Assembly (NCBI GenBank): GCA_013396635.1
Contig: WBMW01005315.1
Location: 1,348,248 to 1,412,247 of the forward strand
Origin: Penelope pileata
Taxonomy: Eukaryota > Chordata > Aves > Galliformes > Cracidae
Direction of reading: 5' to 3'
Length of the DNA: 64,000 bases
Below the pieces are notes generated by a model that was not told where the DNA came from, did not search any database, and worked only from the letters and a program-made list of their open reading frames with translations. The first letter of the stretch is position 1, and every line of letters starts with the position of its first letter. A program made the position numbers and the translations under genes. Positions 34,001 through 43,951 of this stretch are shown piece by piece.

Positions 34001-36658
34001 TGGTTGAATTGAGATGTAATAGCAAAACATTTCTGAGAAGAATTTGCAATCCAAAGAGACAATTTCTTTTCTTTCTTGTTCTAAAATTATGCTTTTGATC
34101 CAGAATAGATAGAAACTACCTTTTAGTCTCCAGTGGACCTCTCTTTAGGCTCTACGTCTACTATTCAATAAATTGTCTTGGGTCATCCCAGAAATCTGCA
34201 TTAAAGCCCTAGCCTGAGGTAGATAATTTGTTTTTTATTTACACATAGTGTATTGCCTTAAGCACATAACAGTCCTTTCTGTCACTCCCGTTTAAAAGAA
34301 AGGGAGGAAGGAGGACCTGGGGAACTACAGGCTGGTGAGCCTCGTCTCTGTGCCTGGGAAGATCATGGAACAGATCTTCCTGGAAGACACGTTAAAGCAA
34401 ATGAGCAGGTGATCCAAGACAGCCAGCCCAGCTTCACCAAGGGAAGGTCGTGTCTGACCAATCTGGTGGCCTTCGGTGGTGGAGTGGCAGCATTGGTGGA
34501 CAAAGGGAAGGCGACCGATGTCATCTGCCTGGACTTGTGCAAGGCTTTTGATGTGCTCCCCCATCACATCCTTATCTCTAAATTGGAGAGATATGGATTT
34601 GAAGGGTGGACTATTCAGTGGATAAGGAATTGGTTGGAAGGCTGCAGCCAGAGGGTTGTGGTCAATGGGACTATGTCCAGGTGGAGGCTGGTAACGAGTG
34701 GTGTCCCCCAGGGATCTGTTTTGGGACTAGTGCTCTTTAGCATCTTTATCAGTGACATCGATGGTGGGATTGAGTGCACCCTCAGCAAGTTTGCTGATGA
34801 CAGCAAGCTGAGTGGGGCGGTTGACATGCTGGAGGGAAGGGATGCCATCCAGAGGGACCTTGACAAACTCAAAAGGTGGGCTCATGTGAACCTAACGAGA
34901 TTCAACACAGCAAAGTGCAAGGTCTTGCACTTGGGTCGGAGTAATCCCAGGTGTATATATAGACTGGGAGAAGAATTCCTTGAGAGTAGCCCTGCAGAGA
35001 AGGACCTGGGGGTCCTGGTGGATGAAAAACTGAACATGAGCCAACAATGTGCTCTTGTAGCTCAGAAGGCCAATGGTATCATGGGGCTCCATCAGGAGAG
35101 GGGTGGCCAGCAGGGACAGGGAAATGATTGTCCCTCTCTACTCTGCCCTTGTAAGGCCCCATCTGGAGTACTGTGTCCAGGTCTGGGGCCCCCAGTGTGG
35201 AAAAGACGTGGAACTGTTGGAGAGGATCCAGAGGAGGGCCACAAAGATGATCAGAGGGCTGGAGCACCTCTCCTGCAAGGATAGACTGAGGGAGCTGGGC
35301 TTGTTCAGCCTGGAGAAGAGGAGGCTGTGGGGAGACCTCATTGCAGCCTTCCAGTATTTAAAGGGAGATTTACAAGGGTAGATAGTGACAGGACGAGGAG
35401 GAATGGTTTTAAGCTGAAGGAGGGAAGGTTTAGATCGGATATCAGGGGGAATTTCTTTACTGAGAGAGTGGTGAGGTGCTGGCACAGCTGCCCAGAGAGC
35501 TGTGGATGCCCCATCCCTGGAGGCATTAAAGGCCAGGTTGGGTGGGGCCCTGGGCAATCTGATCTGGTACCAGATCTGGAGGTTGGCAGCCCTGCCTGGG
35601 GCAGGGGGGTTGGAACTTGATGATCCTTAGGGTCCCTTCCAACCCAGGACATTCTATGACTCTATGATTTCTAGAGAACTTTTTCAGCATTGGTGATAAG
35701 TCTTTTGTCTGAGTCATTTGTGATAAGTCTATGTCATAGCTCTGTGTGCAGAAGGAAATTGACTCAGTACAAAAAAAAAAGTTCTGCTGTGCAGTCCCTC
35801 AGTTGAGATGACAGAACCGTAGTAAATAAATAAATTGAATTAAATTGAAATGGATGGATTCATTTAAAGGCTCTTTAGTTCACTTGTAAGCTACCAGAGG
35901 ATCAGGCTTTTGAGAATCACTAATTGTATGCCATGGGGAAGGGGTATCATGCTTCTTAAGAATTGCAGTCTATTCTACCTTAACTGTTGTTTTTTCTAGA
36001 AATCTATTGTTTTGTTCTGATCAATACTTCAGTTACCCTGTTTGCTGCTTCTTATTTCTCAGTAGTTTGTTTTCCTCTAATAGTTACTCCTTTCCCCTCT
36101 TAATAGATAACAGCATATTTTTAGTGGTAAGTCAAATATATGCTTTACTGTATAGAGCAATACAGTTTATGATAGTTGCTTGAAATTATATATATTCTAG
36201 AACTGACTTCTTACCTAGCAAAACCAAATCTAGAGAGTTTTGTCATACTGTTTTTTAGTTTTGTTCTTATAAATGAACAGATACCAAAGCAGTAATGCAG
36301 TAACAGGAACTTCACACTGAAGAAAGAGCTGTTTAGCGTGGTCTCATTGCTAAAGCAAAACATTAACTTCTGGCTTGTTTCTTCATAGATTATGGAAAGA
36401 ATTATGGATCTGCCCACTTTACTGCGGCATGCGTTCAGGGAGATGTTTTCTGTTGGAGGCCTCTTCTGGATGTTTCGCATCAGAATATTCCTCTGCTTGT
36501 TTGGAGCCTTGCTCTACGTGGCATCACCTCTGGATTTTCTTCCTGAAGCTCTCTTCGGAATTCTGGGGTTCTTGGATGATTTCTTTGTCATTTTTCTTCT
36601 GCTGATATATATTTCCATCATGTACCGAGAAGTGGTAACCCAGCGGCTGAATAGATGA
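21947..36658 (+). CDS. RNF170: RNF170, RING-type E3 ubiquitin ligase of the ER membrane (six coding exons)
   Basis: RNF170 ubiquitinates activated IP3 receptors at the ER with the erlin1/2 complex, sending them to ER-associated degradation. Coding exons are 21947-22083, 27180-27255, 28345-28453, 29490-29563, 31796-31900 and 36389-36658. They sum to 771 nt, which is 256 codons plus TGA, close to the 258 residues of human RNF170. All joins are in phase and bounded by AG/GT. The protein has a hydrophobic segment at about 25-45 and a C3HC4 RING at 87-129 (C87, C90, C102, H104, C107, C110, C126, C129). Two or three C-terminal hydrophobic segments follow at about 200-247. R197 corresponds to human R199, the residue altered in autosomal dominant sensory ataxia, and is intact. 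The gene is divergent from HOOK3, as in mammals. No frameshift or stop is seen. Confidence 0.97.
22717..22917 (+). mobile_element. CR1 LINE fragment, 3' end (plus)
   Basis: It reads AAGAACTTCTTCACAGTGCG, then GGCTGCCCAGGGAGGTGGTG and finally GTGATTCTATGATTCTGTG, the typical 3' end of CR1 with its octamer-type repeat. It sits in RNF170 intron 1 of the coding region (22084-27179) in sense orientation. Confidence 0.9.
24071..24360 (-). mobile_element. CR1 LINE fragment (minus)
   Basis: It begins with a decayed CACAGAACCACTGAATAG and the GTTGGGAGGGACCTTAAAGC block. It continues through GGCTGCCCAGGGCCCATCCA and the TCACCACCCTCTGAG block, the usual order of an inverted CR1 3' end. It lies in an RNF170 intron, antisense to the gene. 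Confidence 0.88.
25832..25870. repeat. Tandem repeat of the palindrome ACTGATCAGT
   Basis: The 10-bp unit ACTGATCAGT is its own reverse complement. It occurs in tandem at 25841-25850 and 25851-25860, with a third copy at 25861-25870 changed in its last base and a degenerate copy upstream. The array abuts a CR1 fragment that ends at an undetermined base (25991). Confidence 0.8.
25875..25990 (+). mobile_element. CR1 LINE fragment (plus), cut by a contig join
   Basis: The GTTCTGGGCTCCCCTGTATA block and CAGAGGGCCACAAAGATGAT are typical of the region following the CR1 reverse transcriptase. The fragment ends abruptly at the N at 25991, after which the sequence is unrelated, so the rest of the element may be missing at an assembly join. 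Confidence 0.85.
27180..27255 (+). CDS. RNF170: RNF170 coding exon 2
   Basis: The acceptor is TTTCACAG and the donor GTGCTT. The first base completes Arg46, and 25 codons follow (NEHQNIHPENQELVRALRQQ and onward, residues 47-71). This hydrophilic linker lies between the first membrane segment and the RING domain. GTGCTT is a weak donor, but the phase and the protein match support it. Confidence 0.94.
28345..28453 (+). CDS. RNF170: RNF170 coding exon 3 (first half of RING finger)
   Basis: The acceptor is CTACCAG and the donor GTAAGT. It encodes residues 72-107 plus one base of Gly108. It carries the first five zinc ligands, C87, C90, C102, H104 and C107, in the pattern C-x2-C-x11-C-x-H-x2-C. 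Confidence 0.96.
28526..28604 (-). mobile_element. CR1 LINE 3'-end fragment (minus)
   Basis: It starts with AATCATAGAATCATAGAATGG, the reverse of the CR1 3' repeat, then GGTTGGAAGAGACCCAGATC and CAAGTTCCAACCCCCAG. It is a short 5'-truncated copy just after RNF170 coding exon 3. Confidence 0.88.
29490..29563 (+). CDS. RNF170: RNF170 coding exon 4 (second half of RING finger)
   Basis: The acceptor is TTGTCAG and the donor GTAATA. It completes Gly108 and encodes residues 109-132, including C110, C126 and C129 and the aromatic stretch AYWRYGSWLGAI found in RNF170 proteins. The RING domain is therefore complete across exons 3 and 4. Confidence 0.96.
31796..31900 (+). CDS. RNF170: RNF170 coding exon 5
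   Basis: The acceptor is GTGCCTAG and the donor GTAAGT. It has 35 codons in phase 0 (residues 133-167), starting VTLFLPLFGEDQQDATQV and ending YNRRFSGQPRS, which matches the family after the RING. The acidic loop (EDQQDATQ) is the least conserved part and probably accounts for the two-residue difference from human. Confidence 0.95.
32035..33290. mobile_element. hAT/Charlie-like non-autonomous DNA transposon, interrupted by CR1
   Basis: The left end, CAAGCATGTTCAACCCACAG, and the right end, GGTTGGACACTCATG (inverted), form imperfect terminal repeats of the kind seen in Charlie-type hAT elements. They are flanked by TCCTAGGA (32027-32034) and TCTTAGGA (33291-33298), which agree at 7 of 8 positions, as expected for an 8-bp hAT target-site duplication. 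Subterminal CAGGCCACGTGCGACCCTGG and TGTGGCCCAGGC also suit this class. A minus-strand CR1 occupies about 32857-33162. No transposase ORF remains. The family assignment is from memory of such ends. Confidence 0.6.
32857..33162 (-). mobile_element. CR1 LINE fragment (minus) nested in the hAT-like element
   Basis: It starts TATCACAGAATCATAGAATG and runs through GTTGGAAGGGACCTTAGAGA, the GCCCAGAGCCCCATCCAGCC block, the TTCCAGTGTCTCACCACCCT block and CCAGGTGCAGGACCTTGCAC, the canonical inverted CR1 order. An undetermined base lies at 33059. Confidence 0.92.
33317..33472 (-). mobile_element. CR1 LINE fragment (minus)
   Basis: It begins TTCATAGAATCACAAAACCATAG-like repeats and then shows GGGTTGGAAGTGGCCTTAAA and GCACCTCCAGGGATGGAGCA. 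It stops there, so the copy is 5'-truncated. It lies just right of the hAT-like element, separated by about 20 bp. Confidence 0.88.
34298..35669 (+). mobile_element. CR1 LINE, 5'-truncated copy with reverse-transcriptase remnant (plus)
   Basis: About 1.37 kb of CR1 runs from AGAAAGGGAGGAAGGAGGAC to the 3' terminus with ATTCTATGACTCTATGATT at 35651-35669. It covers the C-terminal half of ORF2 and the short 3' UTR. It sits in sense orientation in the last RNF170 intron. It is the best preserved CR1 copy in the window but is not intact: the 5' half is absent and the coding frame is broken near 35090. Confidence 0.95.
34409..35381 (+). pseudogene. CR1 ORF2 reverse transcriptase, C-terminal fragment, frameshifted
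   Basis: This is a non-LTR retrotransposon reverse transcriptase remnant. The first frame (34409-35284) shows the DVICLDLCKAFDVLPH block, SGVPQGSVLG (about 34697-34726) and the catalytic FADD box at 34790-34801, where LINEs have F/YADD. Near 35080-35100 the similarity moves to another frame (LVRPHLEYCVQVWGPQ, ELLERIQRRATKMIRGLE, RLRELGLFSLEKRR), which continues to about 35381. The N-terminal endonuclease and the start of the RT domain are missing, so it cannot be autonomous. Confidence 0.92.
36389..36658 (+). CDS. RNF170: RNF170 terminal coding exon (C-terminal membrane domain, stop)
   Basis: The acceptor is CTTCATAG. It encodes residues 168-256, from IMERIMDLPTLLRHAFREMF to VTQRLNR, and TGA lies at 36656-36658. 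It contains the C-terminal hydrophobic segments (about 200-219 and 222-247) that anchor the ligase in the ER membrane. The WMFRIR motif holds R197, the counterpart of human R199. Confidence 0.97.
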   Translation: MMERIMDLPTLLRHAFREMFSVGGLFWMFRIRIFLCLFGALLYVASPLDFLPEALFGILGFLDDFFVIFLLLIYISIMYREVVTQRLNR

Positions 36659-36905
36659 AGTGGCTGAAAATCACCCAGGGGCAGAGAGGGTTATGGAATG
36701 TTTCAAAAAGAACCATCAGTGCAGGATAGCTAGGTGCCTGTGTACCGTTTCAGTAGTTAAAATTTATAGCTTCTAGCTGATCATCTTATACAAATACAAA
36801 GGGTTAGTATGTGGTGATGCTTAACTGGAATCTTTAACTTCTGTGTTACATATGCTTCATCAGTTTTATAATGTAATAAACTACCTTCATCTGCTTATAC
36901 CTAAT
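36659..36905 (+). other. RNF170: RNF170 3' UTR (proximal end) with AATAAA signal
   Basis: The sequence after the stop becomes AT-rich. A canonical AATAAA lies at 36875-36880, so cleavage at about 36890-36905 is plausible. A second AATAAA at 39986-39991 could serve a longer isoform, since the intervening 3 kb is AT-rich and has no other gene. Which signal is used cannot be read from the sequence. Confidence 0.6.
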
Positions 36906-39900
36906 GAACAATTGTTTGTGATCAAAGCAGAAAACACCTCTTTTGGGGTGTGATTTGTGAAAAAGGAGTTCTAGTAAAAGGCTTATAAGAAAAAATATGT
37001 TTGGGTACTCTAGACATGTATGAAGAAATTAAAAAATTCTTCCCAGGATAGTTAATCAAAACTACATTGTTTAATGTCTTACTGTTGTGGGCTAGAGGTT
37101 TTGTTTTGTTTTTTAATTAAAGTAGCTTTGTGTATCTCTGTGAAAGAAGAAACCAAGTGACCACATTGCAGTTACCATTCTGCAGTTTGCTGCTGTCCAC
37201 TTGCTTCACAAAAACAAGGGGAACACCTCAGTATTGCTTGAGCAGCACTGTGTACAGTTGCATGCAATTCGTACAATTTTATTTTTATATTTTTAATAAT
37301 GCATACGCCATATGAAGTACGTGGAGAAACCAACATTACGCACGCCAAACTGGTTAGTGCTCTGTTTTTTAATGGGAGCATGATTTTTCTCTTAAGCTTG
37401 TTTATTTGGTGGGTATATATCTTGAAAGTGGGATTTTTATGCAGCTGCAGTCAGTGCAGTGTATCTGTAGCTGCATTAAAGCATTTAGCCAATAGAAAGT
37501 ACCCTCAGGTTTTAGACAGTGATTAAAGAAGTCAGAACTGGATGTTTACGCTACAGAACTTTACCTGATGGTACATTTTCAACACCAGTATTAAACAACT
37601 TAGATATGAGGGTGTTTGAATTTCCCTTGGGGTTTCCTTGTTTGATTGGCTGGTTGATTTGGATGTGGGTAGAGAATATTCTGAATGAACTTGAAAAAGA
37701 TCTTTGAATAGGGACCACAAAAAAAAAATCCTGGAAATGTTTTCAAAACTGCTTGGGTATTAATTACCCTTAAAGTTTTGGGGGTCTGGGGGGAGTGGTT
37801 TTTCTTTTGCTTGTTTTGGGGGTTGGTTATTTTTTTCTGTTGAATTTCAGCATGGGCTATCAGAGCTACAGAATTCATTTGAAATACTTTTGTTTTATGA
37901 AAGGGAATGCCACTAGAAAGCTCAAAAGTGTACCATATCTGTGTAGTTTTTATTTGCAGGAAAACTAATTGCTGTTTTATTCTAACTTCCTGAGTACTTG
38001 AAAGACAGTGATTAAACAGGTGATTCTTTGCATGTTTACATAATAGTGGATGAGACTTAAATGAAAGGGACCTTTTCACAGCTTCTCTGTGTTGCCCATA
38101 TAGGCATCTCTCCACAGCTTCTAGTACTTAGGCATGTTCAGGAAAATGATAAAACTGACAGCTGAAGTGTCATTCTGTGGTTGGTGTTGGAGATTGTCTT
38201 TCAGTGTTATGAAGGTAAATTCACCGATTCTTCATTTGAAAATTTACTATTGACAGTCCAACAATGTGTTAGGAAAGAAGGCTAAATCTTTCCTTTTGCT
38301 ATGTTTGTTAGAGAAGGGCGAGAAGAGAAAGAGGAAGTGAAAGAAGAGTGGGAGGAGGGGAGCAGGACAGAAAACGACATTTTTGTAAGCAAATGCTGTT
38401 GGTTTTGGCAAGCCAACAGTTCTAGAGCATTTTAGTTGAGCTTTTCTCTCTGTTTTGGTGTTAATGCACGCTGATGATTTAGTGGCTACCTCAGTTAAGT
38501 CTTTAAGGTATTACTGAGTAAGTGTGGGATATTCATATTTACGAAGCAAGATAGTAATTTAGAATGTTAGGTAAGGCAGGATTTTGCAGTTTTGATGTAG
38601 GCAGTGGGCTGTTTGTTTGTTTTTCCATGAGATCCAGCTAAGCCCAAACTCCAAGAAGAATTTTTTATCAAGTAAATATAACACCCCTCGGAGTTTAGCT
38701 GGTGGGTCTGCTTAGAGAACCAAGTGAACTGCTGTTGCAGGACAACTGGAGTCTCTTCAGAGAATTTGTTGATCCTAGTACCTCCTACATGTGTTCATCC
38801 TGTGATTGTGGTTATACTTTTTCCCATGACTCTCTAAATCTAGAGTGGATAGCGATGTACATGGAACTGCTTAGTGATCTGTGTTCATTGAGCTCCCTAC
38901 TTCCACATGATAATTGTGAAGAAGTTCACAGAGAAGTAACCTTCTAAGGAATCTGTTCCTGAAGAACAGACCTTCTTTTGTACCTGAAAGCATGTACATG
39001 CCACATCTGAGTAGCTGCATAAAGTCTACCTGGGTTCTGTTCACCACCTTTCTGCTAGCCAGAAAGATGTCATTTGGAGGCCTCTGCTTACTTTTGAATG
39101 TTGAGTGACACTGTAAGCTTTAACTCAGCACAGTAAATGCTTGACAGAATTAAGACCATCTTATCTTTTCACCAGTGTCTGCTTGCTTTTATTTTTTATT
39201 TTTTGGTCCTTCAAGACACTGATGAGCAGTATTGTGACTTCCTCAGGCTTTTTTTGTGAACAGCTGTTACATGAAGATGCAGCTGTCCAGCAGTGAATGG
39301 CTGCTGCTCCTGTAGGCAAATCTGAACTAGCTCTAGGTGAGCTATCTTGTGTACTGCTATTATCTTGAGCTTTACTGAAGCTGTAGAGCTCCCAAGAAGC
39401 TGGAGGTAAACACAGGAGCATTTAGTATCCCTTAGCTACATACTGCCAAGTTATTCTGGTGGTAATGCTTAAGGTAAGTGCTAGACCTGAGCTCTAGCTT
39501 CAGAATGTGAAAGAATGGCATGATGCTTTGTGGGGAGCAAACATTGCTGCACTTTTGTTGTATGGAACAGGGCAGCCATGTCACTGAAGGAGGGGAGGAG
39601 GAAGGCTTTAGCAGAAAAGAAGCAATACAGGGGAGAATATAGTTCTTAAAAGATTCTTAAGGCTTCACCAAAATATGTGAAATATTTGATTGTTTCAGCA
39701 ATATTACAAAAAGGAAAAGTAAAGTTATATTTCAGAGTTATTAAACAATAACTTGTAGCATCTTGTGGCCTAATGATAACCCTTATCAAAAGCGCTGTAT
39801 AATGCAGTCTGTTTATATGTTGTTTGTGACACACGCCATTGATGCCTGTGAGGATGGGGCAGAATGGTGTAATTTGGGGATGCAGTTTTGCTGTAGGTTT

Positions 39901-40268
39901 CATAGAACTGTAACAGTGACCTGCGCGTTACACTAGATTTTTAAGACAAAAGGATTTGAACCTACTTGTTGTTACTTTTAATGATAATAAATTGCTATTT
40001 AAGAAAAGAGATGCTCTTGGTTTGTTTTACTAGCTTTCTGTCTAGGAACATCTTTATTCCTCCTTCTCCCCTTCCCCAGGCTAAAGTTGGTGGTGGCTCT
40101 GCTGCAGTCTTGATTGATTCTTATGTTTTTATGCCTAGACATCCTGCCCACAGGCTCTAACTCAGTGCTTTCCATCTGTGTCGCTACCATTATGACAACT
40201 ACAGTCTCTGAGATCTTAGTCCCAACATTATATTGTTACATCAAACACTTTTTCCTGAACAATCCAAC
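36906..40268. other. AT-rich sequence downstream of RNF170, no gene recognised
   Basis: No ORF with a recognisable family appears here. The longest open stretches are under 175 codons and contain runs of simple sequence. The region may be an extended RNF170 3' UTR up to the AATAAA at 39986, or intergenic DNA. It ends where a minus-strand CR1 fragment begins. Confidence 0.5.
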
Positions 40269-40995
40269 CATAGAATCATAGAACCATAGAATATCCTGAG
40301 CTGGAAGGGACGCACAAGGGTCATTGAGTCCAACTGCTGGCTCAATACAGGACCACCCAAAATTCAAGCCCTCTGTCTGAGAGCGGTGTCCAAATGTTCC
40401 TTGAACTCAGGCCATGTGGGGCCACAGCCACTGCCCTGGGCAGCCTGTTCCATGCCCACTGACCTCTGGTGCAGAACCTCTTCCAAACACCCCACCTGAC
40501 CCTCCCCTGACACAGCTCCATGCCACTCCCTCTGGCCCTGTCGCTGTCCCCAGAGAGCAGAGCTCAGCGCTGCCCCTCCGCTCCCTGTGAGGAGCTGTAG
40601 GCCGCCATGAGGCCTCCCCTCAGCCTCCTCTGCTCTGGGCTGAGCAAACCAAGGGGCCTCAGCTGCCCCTCATACACGTCACCCTCCAAACCCTGCACCA
40701 TCTTTGTTCCCTTTCTTTGGATACTCTCTAATAGTTTCAGGTCCTTCTTACATAGTGAGGCCCAAACCTGCACCCAGTGACGCTGCACGGAGCAGAGCGG
40801 GACAATTCCTCCCCTTGTCTGGCTGGCAGTGCTGGGCCTGGTGCACCCCGGGGTATGGTTGGCTCTTTTTGCTGCCAGGGCACACTGCTGGCTCATGATC
40901 AACCTGCCGTCGACCAGAACCCCCAGATCCCTTTCTCTGAGGCTGCTCTCCAACCTCTCATTCCCCAGTCTGTACTTATAGCCAGGGTTGCCTCA
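40269..40995 (-). mobile_element. CR1 LINE fragment (minus)
   Basis: It starts with CATAGAATCATAGAACCATAG repeats and GAGCTGGAAGGGACGCACAA. It runs through TGAGGAGCTGTAGGCCGCCA, the GGCCTCCCCTCAGCCTCCTC block and the AACCTGCACCCAGTGACGCT block to about the CTGTACTTATAGCCAGGGTT block. The longest minus-strand frame across it carries broken CR1 ORF2 tail similarity (ERDLGVLVDGRLIMSQQCAL). Confidence 0.92.
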
Positions 40996-41338
40996 TAGTC
41001 TCTAAGCTTTCAGGATGCTGAATCAGTGCAGACCATTATTTAGCACATTCAGATGTCAACCCTTCAGGCAAACAAAAGCATAAAGCAGACAAATGAGCAT
41101 CTAATTAGTGAGCTAAACTGAAGAAAACAGAATATGGTCTCTGTAGGTTTAAAGGTTGGTGTGGCACAAAGAAAAAGTGGATGTGAGTGGTCTGTGCTGC
41201 AGTCCTGTGCCTTTCCTGATTCATGTCATGAATGTCTCCCGGTTATTGGGATGATATGATCTCTTCAGCTAAGAAGTGACAAACATGTCTTTGCTGGGAA
41301 GTCCAGGGCCAAGTTGGGGCCAAGGTCTTCAGAAACCG

Positions 41339-42150
41339 CAGAATCACAGAAAGGTTGAGGTTGGGCAGGGACCTCTGGGTCCATCTGCTCCAGCCTCCAG
41401 TCAAGCAGGGCCATCCAGAACAAGTTGCCCAGGACCAAGTCCAGGCAACTTTTGAGTATCTCCAAGGAGGAGACTCCACAGCCTCTCTGGGGGTATCTGG
41501 CTCTGTCTTCTTTGCACCTTCCCTTCAGGTTTTTATGGACTTCGATGAGATGCCCCTGAGCCTTCTCTCTTTCAGGCTGATCAGTCCCAGCTCTTCCAGC
41601 CTCTCCTCGTAGGAGAGGTGCTCCAGTCCCTTCATTGTGTTTGTGCCTCTACATTGGACTCTCTCAAATGTTCCAATGTTTTGCTTCTACTGAGAAGCCC
41701 AGAACTGGACGCGGTACTCCAGGTGTGAGTTCAGCAGTGCTGAGAGAGGAAGGACCACCTCTGTCCTGGTGCCTGGGGTTGTTCCNCTTTCAGGCTGATC
41801 AGTCCCAGCTCTTCCAGCCTCTCCTCGTAGGAGAGGTGCTCCAGTCCCTTCATTGTGTTTGTGCCTCTACATTGGACTCTCTCAAATGTTCCAATGTTTT
41901 GCTTCTACTGAGAAGCCCAGAACTGGACGCGGTACTCCAGGTGTGAGTTCAGCAGTGCTGAGAGAGGAAGGACCACCTCTGTCCTGGTGCCTGGGGTTGT
42001 TCCTCCCCAGGTGCAGGACCTTGCACTTCACGAGGTTCCTGCCAGCCCATTTGCCAGACTGTTGCAGTCTCTCTGGATGGCAGCACCCCCTGCTGTGTCT
42101 GCCACTCCCCCTAGTTTTGTGTCATCTGTGAGCTTGATGATGCACACTTG
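41339..42150 (-). mobile_element. CR1 LINE fragment (minus), internally duplicated at a contig join
   Basis: It begins CAGAATCACAGAAAGGTTGA and follows the inverted CR1 order of an older subfamily. The blocks are TTGCCCAGGACCAAGTCCAG, the CTCTTCCAGCCTCTCCTCGT block, GAAGCCCAGAACTGGACGCG, CCAGGTGCAGGACCTTGCAC and TTTGTGTCATCTGTGAGC. An N at 41786 separates 41569-41785 from an identical stretch at 41787-42003, so the true element is probably about 218 bp shorter. Confidence 0.9.
41569..42003. repeat. 217-bp direct duplication around N at 41786 (probable assembly artefact)
   Basis: 41569-41785 reappears at 41787-42003 with offset 218, separated by one N. As far as I can compare by eye the two copies are identical. 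The sequence then runs on from the second copy only. This is what overlapping contig ends joined without merging would look like. Confidence 0.9.
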
Positions 42151-43638
42151 TACTTTTGTCTGCTGCCTCAGAATTTGTGGTGGGAAGCTCAGCTGAACAC
42201 AGGAGAGTTTCCTGGACAAGACTGCCAGGGTAGATGCTATTTTAGAAAGTCTGCAATACAGTTGCAACTGCCTGTTAGTCACCCGTCCTGCAAGCAACAT
42301 GGGCATTCGTTCCAAGGAGACAGAGCGCTGTGTCGCACTCCCATCCATACCCGTTTCTTTGAGATGTGGTGTCCCAGTGAGGTGCTCTCTCCCCTGTTGT
42401 GTGCACGAGGATTTTGATCTGGGCAAAGTGCTGCTGAATTTCACTCCGCCTCTTGGTTCGTCAGCCCAGGGATGTGCAGAACAGAGGTAGGGCTGCAGAT
42501 GCTGTTCCCTCCCATGTGAATAGTACAGTATGAGACACTCTTGTCAGTAGATATTCTTTTCATAGAGCAGGGTTTTGCTCTTTCAGCAGGTGAGGAATCA
42601 GTAGAAGTAGTAAAATGAATATTAATGTTGCAAAATGAGGCAAGCAGAACGTTGGAGTTGAGCTTTCCGTAGTACAACCTGGATTCGGCCCCTTTGTATG
42701 CCCCTGCTCCATATCACATTGCCTTACATATTTGCAACTTCAGCATCCACATGAGAGTCTAACATAGCTGCATTTTCTTCATGCCTAGGTAATCTCATAT
42801 TTTTTCTTGGGTATTTCTATTGCAACTCTTTTGGTAAGTGTAAGGACTGTACTGTTGGGTGGAAAAGGGCCCTCAAAATATTCTGGTTTTGTGAACTACT
42901 GTTATTGGTACTGTATGGTCCTCTGTGAGGACATCTAAACATCTTGCAGCTCTTTGTTTATGCTAATACTAGACAAAAGGCACATCAATAATGAAAAATC
43001 TGGGAAATGCAACCTTAAAGGGACTGATGTTTTGTCTGTAGGGTAGACTGAGGAAGACATGGTGACTGTCCCTAAATATATCAGGAAAGCTGTTGTATTG
43101 GTCTGGTATGATTGGAGGAAGTACGGTGAGACTGAATTGTAGCAAATGAGGCTTAGATTGGAAGAAACTTGCTAAAGTGAACCAGCAGAGGATATTGTCC
43201 GGGGCAATGGTGGAGCCTCTGCTGGGAGGCTTCTAATGGCAGATTAACACCTGGCAGGACTGCCTTCTTTACTGTTACCCCATCCTTGGAAAGGGGTAGG
43301 TGAATGAAAAAATGTTGGCTTCCATGGCAGCTGGCTGAGGGCCTTAACAGACATGGGATTAGCGGAGTCTTGTTCTGACCAGGTCTGTCTTGGGTTTCTA
43401 ACAAACCTGTGTGCATCAGCCAGCAGACCTGGCCATTGTACCTCTCCCCAGGAGTTTTGCTTACAATCCCTGAGTTAATGATATTGCTCCACCTTATCTC
43501 AGTACACCTTAATGACTATTTACAATCCATTTTTATTACCAAAAAATCAATTGCTTGTCCCGTATTTTCCAAGAAGGCATGACTAACAGATTAATTGGTG
43601 GGAGGGAAGGAGAGGGGAAAAGAACATAATTGATAATA
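41857..43638. repeat. Direct duplication, copy A (1782 bp)
   Basis: This segment recurs at 43952-45733 at a constant offset of 2095 bp. I noticed one difference by eye: C at 43200 against T at 45295. It contains the end of an inverted CR1 (to about 42150) followed by about 1.49 kb of non-repetitive DNA. The right edge is an N at 43639. Small ORFs within it appear twice in the window for this reason only. Confidence 0.92.
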
Positions 43639-43639
43639 N

Positions 43640-43950
43640 TCTCAAATGTTCCAATGTTTTGCTTCTACTGAGAAGCCCAGAACTGGACGCGGTACTCCAG
43701 GTGTGAGTTCAGCAGTGCTGAGAGAGGAAGGACCACCTCTGTCCTGGTGCCTGGGGTTGTTCCTCCCCAGGTGCAGGACCTTGCACTTCACGAGGTTCCT
43801 GCCAGCCCATTTGCCAGACTGTTGCAGTCTCTCTGGATGGCAGCACCCCCTGCTGTGTCTGCCACTCCCCCTAGTTTTGTGTCATCTGTGAGCTTGATGA
43901 TGCACACTTGTACTTTTGTCTGCTGCCTCAGAATTTGTGGTGGGAAGCTC
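43640..43950. repeat. Third partial copy of the duplicated segment, between two Ns
   Basis: These 311 bp match 41880-42190 (offset 1760) and 43975-44285. The block is bounded by N at 43639 and N at 43951, so it looks like a short contig or read-end placed between the two larger copies. Confidence 0.9.
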
Positions 43951-43951
43951 N

